Shown in pieces: positions 40,975-49,638 of a stretch of DNA of 64,000 nucleotides. The notes under the pieces were generated by a model, which saw only the letters and a list, made by a program, of their open reading frames with translations, made no database searches and was not told the origin of the DNA. This DNA is from Alphaproteobacteria bacterium (GTDB taxonomy: Bacteria > Pseudomonadota > Alphaproteobacteria > Micropepsales > Micropepsaceae): positions 1-64,000 of the forward strand of contig WGNJ01000015.1 in NCBI GenBank assembly GCA_016124635.1, given 5' to 3'. The position numbers were made by a program, and so were the translations under genes. Positions within the stretch are counted from its first letter, which is position 1. Each line of letters starts with the position of its first letter.

Positions 40975-42150
40975 GTGGGGCAGTCCATTCGGCCAATACT
41001 GATCGTGTTGTGCGCGATCGTGCTCTCGGGCTGCGTCTCGCCGAGTAACTTTGATGTCGGCGCGAAATCCATTCGCACCTTGAACGTGTCGACAGCCACG
41101 CAAAAGGTTGTCAATTTCGTGACGACGCGCTGCAACGATCCGTTGAACGCCGGAGCGCCGGGAAGCGCCGAAGAGCTCTATCGAAAACGGTGTTGGGATG
41201 CCGCTCACGGCAATGCCGAAATACTTCGACTCGGCTACGGAATGGCCGACAGCGGCACCGTCAAATGCGGGACCGCCGTTATTTCGGTCGTTCCGAAAGA
41301 CGCACCGACGGACGCGACGACGGCTATAGGGCAACCGTTCACGACAGAGTGTGCCGGATTCGAACCGCTGCGCAGAGCGATTGCAGCGACGCCATGCCGT
41401 TGCGCTTTGATTTTCGTCCATGGCTACTACACGACCTTCGGCTATGGATTGCGCCGCGCCGCGCAACTGGCGCTCGATGTCGACTATCCGGGCGTCGTCA
41501 TCTTGTTCAGCTTCGCCGCCGGTGGCCGCTACAACGATTATGTGAACGACATAGAGGCATCCGAAGCGGCAACGCCGGCGCTTCACCAGCTGCTCGCGAC
41601 CCTGTCGCGTTCCGACGAATTGGGACCGCCGAACATCGACGTTGTCGGTCACAGCCTAGGCAACCAGGCACTGCTTCGCGCCATCGACACCGGGGAAGCG
41701 CCCACGCTGCGATATGTTGTGACCGCGGCGCCGGATGTGGACGCAGCCTACTTCGTCCGCCTCATCGGACAAGCGGCGCCGCACACGAAGCGGCTCACGG
41801 TGTACACGGCAAAATACGATGTCGCATTGGCGGCATCGAACACGGCGCACGGCAACTGGCCGCGGGCCGGTCAGGGCCTGTCGCCGACTGTCGTTCAGGC
41901 GATACCGAAGGCAGAGTTGGTCAACGCCACCGACCACGCCAGCGATCCTTACGCACATTCGTACTTCGCCGAATCGAAGAGCGTGCTCGACGACGTCAAG
42001 CTCGCCCTCCAAGGCTTCGACGGTGCACATCGCCCGCCGTTGATTTGCGAGCCCTCGGGCTTGGCCACTGTCTGCCGCATTCCCTGCGCCGACGACGACA
42101 ACTGCGGCCCGACATTCTTTCAGCGTCTCATCCACTGGCTGTTCGACTAG
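40975..42150 (+). CDS. Lipoprotein alpha/beta hydrolase, DUF900-like
   Basis: A 391-residue protein from GTG 40975. It has a lipobox LSGC with Cys20 as the lipidation site, so it is exported and membrane-anchored. The hydrolase domain shows IFVHGYYTTFGYGLRRAAQL, FSFAAGGRYNDYVNDIEAS and the nucleophile motif VVGHSLGNQALL, as in DUF900 'esterase/lipase superfamily' proteins. The C-terminal 40 residues contain four cysteines (ICEPSG, VCRIPC, NCGP), perhaps a disulfide-rich tail. Substrate unknown; it is convergent with the iclR gene. Confidence 0.75.
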   Translation: MGQSIRPILIVLCAIVLSGCVSPSNFDVGAKSIRTLNVSTATQKVVNFVTTRCNDPLNAGAPGSAEELYRKRCWDAAHGNAEILRLGYGMADSGTVKCGTAVISVVPKDAPTDATTAIGQPFTTECAGFEPLRRAIAATPCRCALIFVHGYYTTFGYGLRRAAQLALDVDYPGVVILFSFAAGGRYNDYVNDIEASEAATPALHQLLATLSRSDELGPPNIDVVGHSLGNQALLRAIDTGEAPTLRYVVTAAPDVDAAYFVRLIGQAAPHTKRLTVYTAKYDVALAASNTAHGNWPRAGQGLSPTVVQAIPKAELVNATDHASDPYAHSYFAESKSVLDDVKLALQGFDGAHRPPLICEPSGLATVCRIPCADDDNCGPTFFQRLIHWLFD

Positions 42151-42172
42151 CGCCGCTCTCTGCGCGCACGAG

Positions 42173-42982
42173 TCATCTTTCGTCGCGCAAGGTTACGTGG
42201 GCGGCCGCTATGTCGTCCGCAAGGCGCCGCAACGGCTTCAGGAACGCGCGCGCCGCCTCATCTTCGCTCAGCGCTTTGGGTAGATAGCGCATCGACACAG
42301 TCGCAAGCACGCTTCGTCCGTTCACGATCGGAACGGCAAGCCCCCTCGCGCGCCGCCTGGCATCGCGCCATTGCGGCGGCACCTTCGAAGTCAACTGCCG
42401 CAGAGCTTCATCGGTCGAGGCATAGCCCTTGCGCCTGACGTCGCTGAGCATTCGCGCCAGCGCTGCCGCATCTCGCGCCAGACGATCGGTCGGACGTTTC
42501 GAGACGCGCAGCGCCGCGATCAATTCTGCACGCTCCGCCGGCGGGCAGAACGCGATGTAGGCGCGTCCGACCGCGCTCAGCAGCATCGGACTGCGATACC
42601 CGACGGCAGTCGGATCGACGGCATGAGGGCTCAGATCGGCGGTGTTGAGGAGCGAACGCATCTGCGATCCCTCGCGCGTCATCAGGAACAACGGCCAGAG
42701 AAATTCCCGAGTGAAGGCTTGCATCGGTGCGGTCGCCGCGTCGGCGATCAGATCGGCCGTACTCGACGTGCGAGCGAGGCGCAGCGTTCGCGTGGTAGCC
42801 TGGTAGCCGGCCGACCTGGAAACGCGGCGCACATAGCCGCTCTCCGCCAGCACCAACAACAGCCGCACTGTCGTGCTTTTGGGAAGCTTCGCATCCGCCG
42901 CGATACGCTGCAGCGCGAGCGTGCCGCCGTGAGCCAGCACCTCGAGAATTGACAGTGCGCGTTCGATCGGCGCCCGTTCCAT
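42173..42982 (-). CDS. IclR family transcriptional regulator
   Basis: A 269-residue protein with an N-terminal winged helix (RALSILEVLAHGGTLALQRI, LPKSTTVRLLLVLAESGYVRR) and a C-terminal effector domain (SAVGRAYIAFCP, STDEALRQ, GLAVPIVNGR). It is divergent from a TauD-family dioxygenase gene, with a perfect 19-bp palindrome between them, the usual IclR arrangement. ATG 42982 is used; the TTG 18 codons upstream would place the operator inside the gene. Confidence 0.88.
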   Translation of the reverse strand: MERAPIERALSILEVLAHGGTLALQRIAADAKLPKSTTVRLLLVLAESGYVRRVSRSAGYQATTRTLRLARTSSTADLIADAATAPMQAFTREFLWPLFLMTREGSQMRSLLNTADLSPHAVDPTAVGYRSPMLLSAVGRAYIAFCPPAERAELIAALRVSKRPTDRLARDAAALARMLSDVRRKGYASTDEALRQLTSKVPPQWRDARRRARGLAVPIVNGRSVLATVSMRYLPKALSEDEAARAFLKPLRRLADDIAAAHVTLRDER

Positions 42983-42990
42983 CCAAGCCC

Positions 42991-43009
42991 AATTCCGTTC
43001 AACGGAATT
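42991..43009. promoter_or_regulatory. Candidate IclR operator (perfect 19-bp palindrome)
   Basis: AATTCCGTTCAACGGAATT: two exact 9-bp arms around one central C, located 9 bp upstream of the iclR start and 70 bp upstream of the dioxygenase start. The TTCCGTTnAACGGAA form resembles IclR-family sites. Binding is inferred. Confidence 0.6.
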
Positions 43010-43078
43010 CACAGTTTGCGGCCTTGCGCCGGCCAATGCAAGCGCAAGACTGCGGCATCATAGGCAAGGAGACGTCCC

Positions 43079-43990
43079 ATGGCGTCGCGCATGAGCAGTC
43101 CGTTGGCGGTCGAAGACAAGGTGGTCGCGAGCGCAGCCATCGACGTTCGCCCCATCACCCCGGTGATCGGCGCCGAGATCCGCGGCCTGGACCTGTCGAA
43201 GCCTCTATCGCGCGAAACGTTTGAAGACGTGCGCGCCGCCTTCAACGCGCATCACGTGCTCGTGTTTCGCGATCAGGTCTTGTCGCGTGAGGATCACAAA
43301 CGCTTCGCCGCAATGTTCGGCCGCCTCCATGTCCATCCCTATCATGCGAAGAACGCGGCGCCCGCGCACGCCGCGGGCAAACCTCCCGGCAAACCGCTCG
43401 ATCCAGAGATCCTCGTCGTCAAAGCCGATGAAAAGTCGCGCTACGTCGCCGGCGAAGAATGGCACACAGACGTCAGCTGCGATCTCGAGCCGCCGATGGG
43501 CTCGATGCTCTACATCACCAAGACGCCGGAAAGCGGCGGCGGCGACACCTGTTTCTTGTCGACGATCCGCGCCTATGAAGCGCTGTCGCCGGCGATGAAG
43601 GCGTTTGCCGAGGGACTGACGGCAGTGCACGACGGCGCGAAGCCCTATACCGGCGGCTACGGTACGGCGGCGCCCGAAGGCGGCTGGCCGAAGACCACGC
43701 ATCCGGTCGTGATCAGCCATCCCGAGACCGGTCGCAAAGGACTGTTCGTCAATCGCGGCTTCACCACCAAGATCAACGAGCTGACGCGGAAAGAAAGCAG
43801 CGCCGTGCTCGAGATGTTCTACCGGCACATCGAGACGCACGTCGAATTTCAGTGCCGCGTGCACTGGGAGCCGAACACGCTCACCTTCTGGGACAATCGC
43901 GTGACGCAACATCACTCGGTCTGGGATTACTACCCGCAGACACGCTACGGCGAGCGCGTCTCGATCATCGGCACGCGTCCGACGCTCTAG
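43079..43990 (+). CDS. TauD/TfdA family Fe(II)/2-oxoglutarate-dependent dioxygenase
   Basis: A 303-residue member of the TauD family, which oxygenates small substrates (taurine, alkyl sulfates, aryloxy acids) with Fe(II) and 2-oxoglutarate. The metal pair is His129 and Asp131 (EEWHTDVS), the distal His is in VTQHHSVWDYY, and the 2-oxoglutarate Arg is probably in TRYGERVSI. Other family features are GAEIRGLDLS and LVFRDQVLS. A GGAG site precedes ATG 43079. It is divergent from iclR and probably under its control. The actual substrate is unknown. Confidence 0.88.
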   Translation: MASRMSSPLAVEDKVVASAAIDVRPITPVIGAEIRGLDLSKPLSRETFEDVRAAFNAHHVLVFRDQVLSREDHKRFAAMFGRLHVHPYHAKNAAPAHAAGKPPGKPLDPEILVVKADEKSRYVAGEEWHTDVSCDLEPPMGSMLYITKTPESGGGDTCFLSTIRAYEALSPAMKAFAEGLTAVHDGAKPYTGGYGTAAPEGGWPKTTHPVVISHPETGRKGLFVNRGFTTKINELTRKESSAVLEMFYRHIETHVEFQCRVHWEPNTLTFWDNRVTQHHSVWDYYPQTRYGERVSIIGTRPTL

Positions 43991-44030
43991 CGTCGCATTT
44001 TGCGCCGCCATTCCCCTGGTAGACGAATAT

Positions 44031-44104
44031 TGGAGCGGGTGAAGGGAATCGAACCCTCGTCGTAAGCTTGGGAAGCTTCTGCTCTACCATTGAGCTACAC
44101 CCGC
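44031..44104 (-). tRNA. tRNA-Gly (anticodon CCC)
   Basis: On the minus strand the acceptor GCGGGTG pairs with CACCCGC, with U discriminator and encoded CCA. The D-arm GCTCAATGGTAGAGC and the T-arm GAGGGTTCGATTCCCTT (its first G is the last variable-loop base) are canonical. The anticodon loop TTCCCAA gives anticodon CCC, reading GGG codons. Confidence 0.95.
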
Positions 44105-44186
44105 ATGCACTCACGCCAGAACTCAGATATCATTTGCGCCAACAAATTTGAAGCCAGCCGTTGGCCGACTGGGGAGGCCGCCTTCC

Positions 44187-44579
44187 GTGTGCAAAAAATA
44201 CTGGCTGCTGGGGATAACGGTCGCGGCGTTGACGACGCCGCCAACCCCGGCGCTTGCAGAAGGGAAATCCTGTGCGAGCCTTTCACAGCCGCCGACCGAT
44301 TTCGAGATTGTCGACAATCCCATCTCAAAGGCTGGCCCGCGCTATCCGCAAGAAGCGGTAAGCAAAAGCCTTGAGGGTCATGTCCGACTCAAAGTCACAA
44401 TCTCCCCGCAAGGCGACGTAACTGACGTCCAAGTCGTCAGAGCAGAACCGCCGGGTGTATTCGAGCAGTCGGCAATCGACGCTGCCAAAACCTGGAAGTA
44501 TTGCGCGTCGGGACGGACCATTACGCTGCAACTGGAATTGAACTTCGAACTCCCGCCTGAGATGCGAAATCAACAGTGA
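44187..44579 (+). CDS. Exported TonB C-terminal-domain protein
   Basis: A 130-residue protein from GTG 44187 (GGGGAGG site nine bases upstream). The leader CKKYWLLGITVAALT with cleavage near PALAEG suggests export. The mature part is a TonB_C/energy-transducer domain: RYPQEAVSKSLEGHVRLKVT, ISPQGDVTDVQVV, AAKTWKYCASG. It lacks the TonB transmembrane anchor and Pro-rich arm, so it is probably a stand-alone periplasmic version. The next gene begins 59 bp on. Confidence 0.75.
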   Translation: MCKKYWLLGITVAALTTPPTPALAEGKSCASLSQPPTDFEIVDNPISKAGPRYPQEAVSKSLEGHVRLKVTISPQGDVTDVQVVRAEPPGVFEQSAIDAAKTWKYCASGRTITLQLELNFELPPEMRNQQ

Positions 44580-44638
44580 GCCTCAGTTCGCATCTGCAGA
44601 TACAAGGGATTCGAGAACAGAGACTTTGGAGGGGTGGC

Positions 44639-45997
44639 ATGAAGATCGTTCACATCGCGTGCATCGCGATCGCGGTAGGTTTGGCGTCGGGTGATGCCTT
44701 AGCACGGGTGCCAAAGGACCAAGTCGATCGCTTGGATAAGGACTTGACGCCGTTCGGCTCCGAACGCGCCGGCTCGGGCGATGTTCCGGCATGGACCGGA
44801 GGGCTGGCGCGACCGCCCGCCGGCGTGAAATTCGACCCGAAGAAGCAGAACGAGCCCGACCCTTATGCCGGCGACAAGATCCGTTTCACGATCACCGCGG
44901 CGAACGCGGCGCAATACGCCGACCGGTTGATGCCAGGACACAAGGCGCTGCTCAAACTCTACGACACGTATCAGATGAACGTGTATCCGTCGCACCGCTC
45001 ATGCGCGTTGCCTGAGTTCGTCTACGCCGCCAACAAACAGAACGCAGCGGTCGGCGAACTCACGTCCGACGGTGACGGTGTAACGGGCGCTGCAATGGGC
45101 GCGCCGTTTCCCATTCCGTCGAACGCGATGGAGTTGATGTGGGATGCGAAGCTCAAATACCGCGGCTTCAAGGTCGCGCGCCAATATGCGGTCGCACCGG
45201 TGCAGCACGGCGGCAGCTACAGTCTCATCACCGTTCAAGACCGCGCCATCGTCCGCTGGTCGGATCCCTCGGTCAAACGCGCCGAGGATTTGAAGAACAT
45301 CGCGCTCTATTACGTCGTCAACGCGCTCGCGCCGCCGCGCTTGGCCGGCAACATCGTGCTGATGCACGAATCGTTGAACGCGGCCGTCGAGCCCCGCAAG
45401 GCATGGGCCTACAGCCCGGGCACGCGCCGCGTGCGCAGAGCGCCCGATATCGCTTACGACAACGTCGGCACGAATACGGAAGCGATGTCGACAGCCGACG
45501 CGATCGACGGCTTCAACGGCGCCATGGATCGCTACAATTGGGGCGTCCAGGGCCGCAGCGTGATGTTCATCCCCTACAACAACTACGCTGCCGTCAACGT
45601 CAAATACGCGGATCTGCTCGGACCCAATCATCTCAATCAGAAGCTGATGCGCTATGAGGCCCATCGCGTCTGGAACGTCGAAGCGAAGCTGAAGCCCGGC
45701 CAGCGCCACATCTACGCGCGGCGCGTCTTCCATATCGACGAAGATTCGCACGGCATCGCCGGCGTCGAGATCTATGACGGGCGCGGCACGCTGTGGCGCT
45801 TCCAAGAGCTGCAGAACACGATCGCCTATCACGTGCCCGTCTGCGCGATCGGCGCCGAGCTTGTCTACGACCTCATCGGCAAGCGCTACCTCGCCTCCGG
45901 CTTGCGCAACGAAGAGCCGCCGATCGACTTCTTTGCGAACTATCTGACGGAGGGCGACTTCACGCCGGAGTCCATGCGCACGCTCGGCATTCGATAG
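44639..45997 (+). CDS. DUF1329-domain exported protein
   Basis: A 452-residue protein with a signal peptide (MKIVHIACIAIAVGLASGDA) and one long DUF1329 domain: LTPFGSERAGS, IPAW-like motif VPAWTGGL, KLYDTYQMNVYPSHRS, FNGAMDRYNWGVQGRSVMFI, and RVFHIDEDSHGI. DUF1329 proteins are LolA-like periplasmic proteins often linked to hydrophobic-compound efflux or export. GGAGGGG precedes ATG 44639. It is followed after 14 bp by a large membrane protein, probably the same operon. Confidence 0.85.
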   Translation: MKIVHIACIAIAVGLASGDALARVPKDQVDRLDKDLTPFGSERAGSGDVPAWTGGLARPPAGVKFDPKKQNEPDPYAGDKIRFTITAANAAQYADRLMPGHKALLKLYDTYQMNVYPSHRSCALPEFVYAANKQNAAVGELTSDGDGVTGAAMGAPFPIPSNAMELMWDAKLKYRGFKVARQYAVAPVQHGGSYSLITVQDRAIVRWSDPSVKRAEDLKNIALYYVVNALAPPRLAGNIVLMHESLNAAVEPRKAWAYSPGTRRVRRAPDIAYDNVGTNTEAMSTADAIDGFNGAMDRYNWGVQGRSVMFIPYNNYAAVNVKYADLLGPNHLNQKLMRYEAHRVWNVEAKLKPGQRHIYARRVFHIDEDSHGIAGVEIYDGRGTLWRFQELQNTIAYHVPVCAIGAELVYDLIGKRYLASGLRNEEPPIDFFANYLTEGDFTPESMRTLGIR

Positions 45998-46011
45998 TTC
46001 GGCGACCGGGC

Positions 46012-47673
46012 ATGGCTCACGCGCCGGTCAATTTCTGGTCGAACGTCCGCAAGCGCATCATCGTCGTCTCGCAGATGGATCGCGAGGTGCGCCTGACGTT
46101 CATCGCCGGCGTGGCTGTCGTCACCGTCGCGATCGCGCTCAACCTTGTCGATCTCGTCGGCGGCGGCACGCCGATCCAAACTCTGGTCGGTCGCATCCCA
46201 GTTCTGACGCTGATCTTTCTGTCGCTCGGCGAGCTCGTCGTCGGGTTCCTTCTCTTCAGCGGCATAGCGCGCCTGAGAGGTTGGCCGCGCTATGCCGTCC
46301 TCGCAGGCCTGGCGGTGGCCCTCACGCTGCTGCTGCTTTTGGGCGACGCGTTGCTGTTGGGGGCCGGATTCTATTTGCCGCTCGTTGCCGTCGCGATTGT
46401 GGCCTGGTTGGCGGATCGCAACGATTGGACCGCGCGCAGCCGAACGCTCGCGACAGCCGCGCTGTCCTTGGGCTCCTTCCTGATCCTCGTTGCCTATACG
46501 CTCGCCGGCAGCGGTGCGCTGGTCATCAGCGCCGTCGGCGCTCAAGCGATGTTCGCGATGTTCGGCCTCTTCATGGCCTCGACCGATTTCGCCGAGCTGA
46601 TCGAGCTTGCCTCTGAAGCAGCCGGCTCCCGTCTGTTCGAATTTCTCGAACATCCCGCCGCGCGGCTCTTCGCTGCGCTGGTGCTTGCCGCCCTCAACCT
46701 CGTTGTGAGCACGTATTTGGTCGTTGGCACCAGTCCAACGGATTTGGGCGCAGCGACCGGCGGCGGCCTCTTCATGGCGTTGCTCTGCGGGCTGACGCTA
46801 TGTCTGCTGTTGTCCGCCTCGCGCCACCTGGGCGCGGTCGAGCCGCACGTCACCTACCGCCAACTTCTCGCACTCGTCGGTATCGCTTTTCTGGCCTTCC
46901 AAGGCGGCCTGCTGTGGCGGCTGCTCGGCGATCCGGCCACCTACGATGCGAAGAATTCATTCAAGTTCGTGGAGACGGGCTTCGTCTTCCTGGGAGTCCT
47001 CGTTGCATCGCTGGTCGCGTTTCTGACGGTCGGCAGGCGCTCGCCTCACGCTTTCGCGCCGTGTGCCTTCGGTGTGGTCATCGGCGTGTTTTGGTTCTGC
47101 GACTATCTCTTGCAGGGTGAGAACCTCGCGAGTGTCGGCTTCATGTTCGCGATCGGCACATTTCTTCTGGCGGGGTTCGGTGGCTTATTTCGCGCGCTCC
47201 GCACGAACTACGGCGCGATGTGCGCCCTGCTCGCAGAGCTCAATCTCTGCGCGATCTTGTACACAGGACTATTCTGGCTCTTCTTCCCGATGAGCAACGA
47301 GGAGGAATTCGGCTTCTGGCAGGCGGCCTTCGTCCTCGGTGCGCTCGCATGGGATATCGTGTCGTCCGGGCAGGTGACGACCACGCCCGATTCTACCCGC
47401 GTCCCGCGTTACGCGCGCGTCAGCCTGTTCTTCGCATACATCATTTCGGTTGCGCTCATGGTGATGCTGGCGCGCTCCGCCCAGATCCTCGATCCCATCA
47501 CGCTCACACCGACCAAGTTCGATTCCGAGGCGCTCGTTGCCGTCGGCCTCGCTCTCTTCGGCGCCCCATTCTTCTTCTTCATTTTCGCGCTCAGGCTGCG
47601 CGCCACAATTTGGCAGACGCCCGCGCCCTTGAACGCAGCTTCCGTTGCTCAGGAAAGCGGGATGCCGAGATAG
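46012..47673 (+). CDS. Large multi-spanning membrane protein of unknown function
   Basis: A 553-residue protein with roughly 14 hydrophobic segments, e.g. FIAGVAVVTVAIALNLV, LLLLLGDALLLGAGFYL, FVFLGVLVASLVAFLTV, and conserved-looking charged spots (YLLQGENLASVGF, FFPMSNEEEFGFW). No transporter family is recognised. The location directly after the DUF1329 gene suggests a functional pair at the envelope. Its last 25 bp overlap the 3' end of the convergent CPBP gene. Confidence 0.65.
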   Translation: MAHAPVNFWSNVRKRIIVVSQMDREVRLTFIAGVAVVTVAIALNLVDLVGGGTPIQTLVGRIPVLTLIFLSLGELVVGFLLFSGIARLRGWPRYAVLAGLAVALTLLLLLGDALLLGAGFYLPLVAVAIVAWLADRNDWTARSRTLATAALSLGSFLILVAYTLAGSGALVISAVGAQAMFAMFGLFMASTDFAELIELASEAAGSRLFEFLEHPAARLFAALVLAALNLVVSTYLVVGTSPTDLGAATGGGLFMALLCGLTLCLLLSASRHLGAVEPHVTYRQLLALVGIAFLAFQGGLLWRLLGDPATYDAKNSFKFVETGFVFLGVLVASLVAFLTVGRRSPHAFAPCAFGVVIGVFWFCDYLLQGENLASVGFMFAIGTFLLAGFGGLFRALRTNYGAMCALLAELNLCAILYTGLFWLFFPMSNEEEFGFWQAAFVLGALAWDIVSSGQVTTTPDSTRVPRYARVSLFFAYIISVALMVMLARSAQILDPITLTPTKFDSEALVAVGLALFGAPFFFFIFALRLRATIWQTPAPLNAASVAQESGMPR

Positions 47674-48368
47674 AGCATTGTGAAGCCGAGCGTGTCGACG
47701 AGGCCGTGCGTGATCATCACGACCCATAGGTTTCGCCCCCACGCGACCGACACAGTGCCTGATAGGATCGCCCCGATCGCGATCGGCACCATGCCGACGG
47801 GACCTTGATATGCGTGCGCGAGACCGAAGAGAAAGGCTTGCCCGCCGATCGCAAGCGCGACCGCGCTCCGCCCCTCGCCGATGATCTGCGTGAAGCGGGT
47901 CAGCAGATAGCCGCGATAGAGAACCTCCTCACCGAACGCCGCGAACAGCCAGATCGATGGCAGCAGCATAGCGAATAGGGCCACGTTGCCTTTGACCTCG
48001 GCGAAGGTCTTCGCGTCGAGGTGCGGATCGGCCCCCGTCCAGCTCACGATCAAGGGCGTCGAGACGGATCGCACGGCGCTGTCAAGCACGATGGCACCGA
48101 CCGCCAGAGCAAGGCCGAAGAACAGGTAGCGCGCCTTGAACGGAATCAGGCCGAATGACGCGAAGGTATCGCCCCTGAGCTTCACCCACAGCAGCAAAAT
48201 CAGGATGAAAACAAAGCCGAGATAGGTATGCCTGAGTACCGGCATGTCCGGCAGCGTCACGCCGGCCAAGCTCGCCGCCGCGATCGCCAGCTTCGCGGAA
48301 TATTGCGACAAAGCGAGGACGACGAGGACCTCGATTGCGTTCGCCACGCGGCTCCAAGCGTTTTCCAT
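47649..48368 (-). CDS. CPBP family intramembrane glutamic endopeptidase (CAAX-like)
   Basis: A 239-residue protein with about seven hydrophobic helices. It carries the diagnostic motif EEVLYRGYLL (EExxxR) near residue 155 and downstream HA in LFGLAHAYQGP and H in VVMITHGLVDTLG, as in CPBP/Rce1-type membrane proteases. ATG 48368 has a GGAGC site. It is divergent from a PadR gene and overlaps the preceding convergent gene by 25 bp at the 3' end. Confidence 0.85.
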   Translation of the reverse strand: MENAWSRVANAIEVLVVLALSQYSAKLAIAAASLAGVTLPDMPVLRHTYLGFVFILILLLWVKLRGDTFASFGLIPFKARYLFFGLALAVGAIVLDSAVRSVSTPLIVSWTGADPHLDAKTFAEVKGNVALFAMLLPSIWLFAAFGEEVLYRGYLLTRFTQIIGEGRSAVALAIGGQAFLFGLAHAYQGPVGMVPIAIGAILSGTVSVAWGRNLWVVMITHGLVDTLGFTMLYLGIPLS

Positions 48369-48397
48369 CGGCGCTCCAACAAACGGCCAGATTGTCA

Positions 48398-48418
48398 AAT
48401 AGTACGATTAGGACTATT
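48398..48418. promoter_or_regulatory. Candidate PadR operator (AATAGT-N9-ACTATT)
   Basis: Inverted 6-bp arms with a 9-bp spacer occupy the centre of the 58-bp gap between the divergent CPBP protease and PadR genes. PadR proteins often bind AT-rich dyads in their own promoters. Inferred by position and symmetry only. Confidence 0.35.
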
Positions 48419-48426
48419 ACGCGCAA

Positions 48427-48963
48427 ATGACAAAAACGCGAGCCGACTTGACCGAGCTGGAAGGCGCGATCCTCGCCGTGATCCGCTTCGTTCCGGGAGC
48501 GACCGCCTACCGCGTGCGCCAGGTCTTTTTGACCTCCCCGTCGGCCGAATGGAGCGGCAGCGCCGGCGCCGTTTACCCTGCGATCGCCCGTCTCGAAACA
48601 CTGCGTTTGCTCCGCGCGTCACCGCAAGGCGACCGGCGCGGCACGCGCAGCTTTCGCCTGTCGCCTGCGGGCACCGCCGCGCTCGAGCGCTGGCTATGCG
48701 ACGCCGAGCGCGCGGTGAGTCCCGGCATCGATCCGTTCCGGATTCGCGCGGGCTTCTGGTCGGCCTTGAGCCCACGAAAGCAGAAACGCCTGCTGCGCGA
48801 ACTTCAACGCCGCATCCGGAGCCGGCGCGACGAGCTGGTGCGCGAGCGCCGCGCGCGCCGGGACGGCGATCGCGTCATGCTGGATCTACATATCGATCTA
48901 CAGGAGTTGCGTCTTCGCTGGATCGACCGCTATTTCAAGGCGCCAAAAGCCAAACCGCGATGA
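48427..48963 (+). CDS. PadR family transcriptional regulator (PadR/DUF4180-like)
   Basis: A 178-residue protein with an N-terminal winged helix (LTELEGAILAVIRFVPGATA, SAGAVYPAIARLETL, a classic PadR turn) and a charged helical C-terminus (LLRELQRRIRSRRDELVRER) for dimerisation. Its stop overlaps the ATG of the isochorismatase gene (48960-48963), so the two are translationally coupled. Confidence 0.85.
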   Translation: MTKTRADLTELEGAILAVIRFVPGATAYRVRQVFLTSPSAEWSGSAGAVYPAIARLETLRLLRASPQGDRRGTRSFRLSPAGTAALERWLCDAERAVSPGIDPFRIRAGFWSALSPRKQKRLLRELQRRIRSRRDELVRERRARRDGDRVMLDLHIDLQELRLRWIDRYFKAPKAKPR

Positions 48964-49517
48964 TTGCTCACATGACCGCTGCCCGTCCCGCACTGCTCAT
49001 CATCGACATGCAGCAAGGTTCGTTCACGCCGCGAACGGCGCGATATGACACCGACGGGCTCGTCGCGCGGCTCAATCGCCTCGCCGCCCAAACGCGGACA
49101 CGTGACGGCCGCGTCGTGTTCATCCAGCACGACGGGCCGAACGGCGACGCGCACCATCCGGACGAGCCCGGCTGGCGCTTATTGCCGGACCTCCTCGTCG
49201 ATCCGCTTGACACGGTCGTGCGCAAAACGGCCTGCGATGCGTTCTTGCACACGAATCTCGATCGCGTCCTCGACGACGCGTTGGTAGATGAGCTCATCAT
49301 CACCGGCTGCGCCACCGATTTCTGCGTCGACACGACAGTGCGCAGCGCGCTGGCCCGCGGCTATCGCACGACAGTGCCGAGCGACGGCCACACGACCGCC
49401 GATCGCCCGCATCTGCACGCGACACAGATCATCGCCCACCACAATGCGATCTGGGCCGACTTCATGTCCCCAGCCGGCGCCGCTCGCATCTGTCCGTGCA
49501 CGGATGTCTTTGCGTGA
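48960..49517 (+). CDS. Isochorismatase-family cysteine hydrolase
   Basis: A 185-residue alpha/beta hydrolase of the isochorismatase-like family. The Asp is in LLIIDMQQGSF and the catalytic Cys in ITGCATDFCVDTTVRSA, with a cis-peptide region before it. Family members hydrolyse amides or ureas such as nicotinamide, N-carbamoyl compounds and isochorismate. It is translationally coupled to the PadR gene. ATG 48960 is used, with ATG 48972 as an alternative. Confidence 0.88.
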   Translation: MIAHMTAARPALLIIDMQQGSFTPRTARYDTDGLVARLNRLAAQTRTRDGRVVFIQHDGPNGDAHHPDEPGWRLLPDLLVDPLDTVVRKTACDAFLHTNLDRVLDDALVDELIITGCATDFCVDTTVRSALARGYRTTVPSDGHTTADRPHLHATQIIAHHNAIWADFMSPAGAARICPCTDVFA

Positions 49518-49638
49518 AGCGGACCGAGTTTCACACACCGCGCCGGGAGATTGGGATCCGGGCGACGATCGACTTCACACTGCCCTGATTGCGTCGTGAT
49601 GGCGGGGTGCGTTGCGACTCTGCTAGGCTCCGGCCGTT

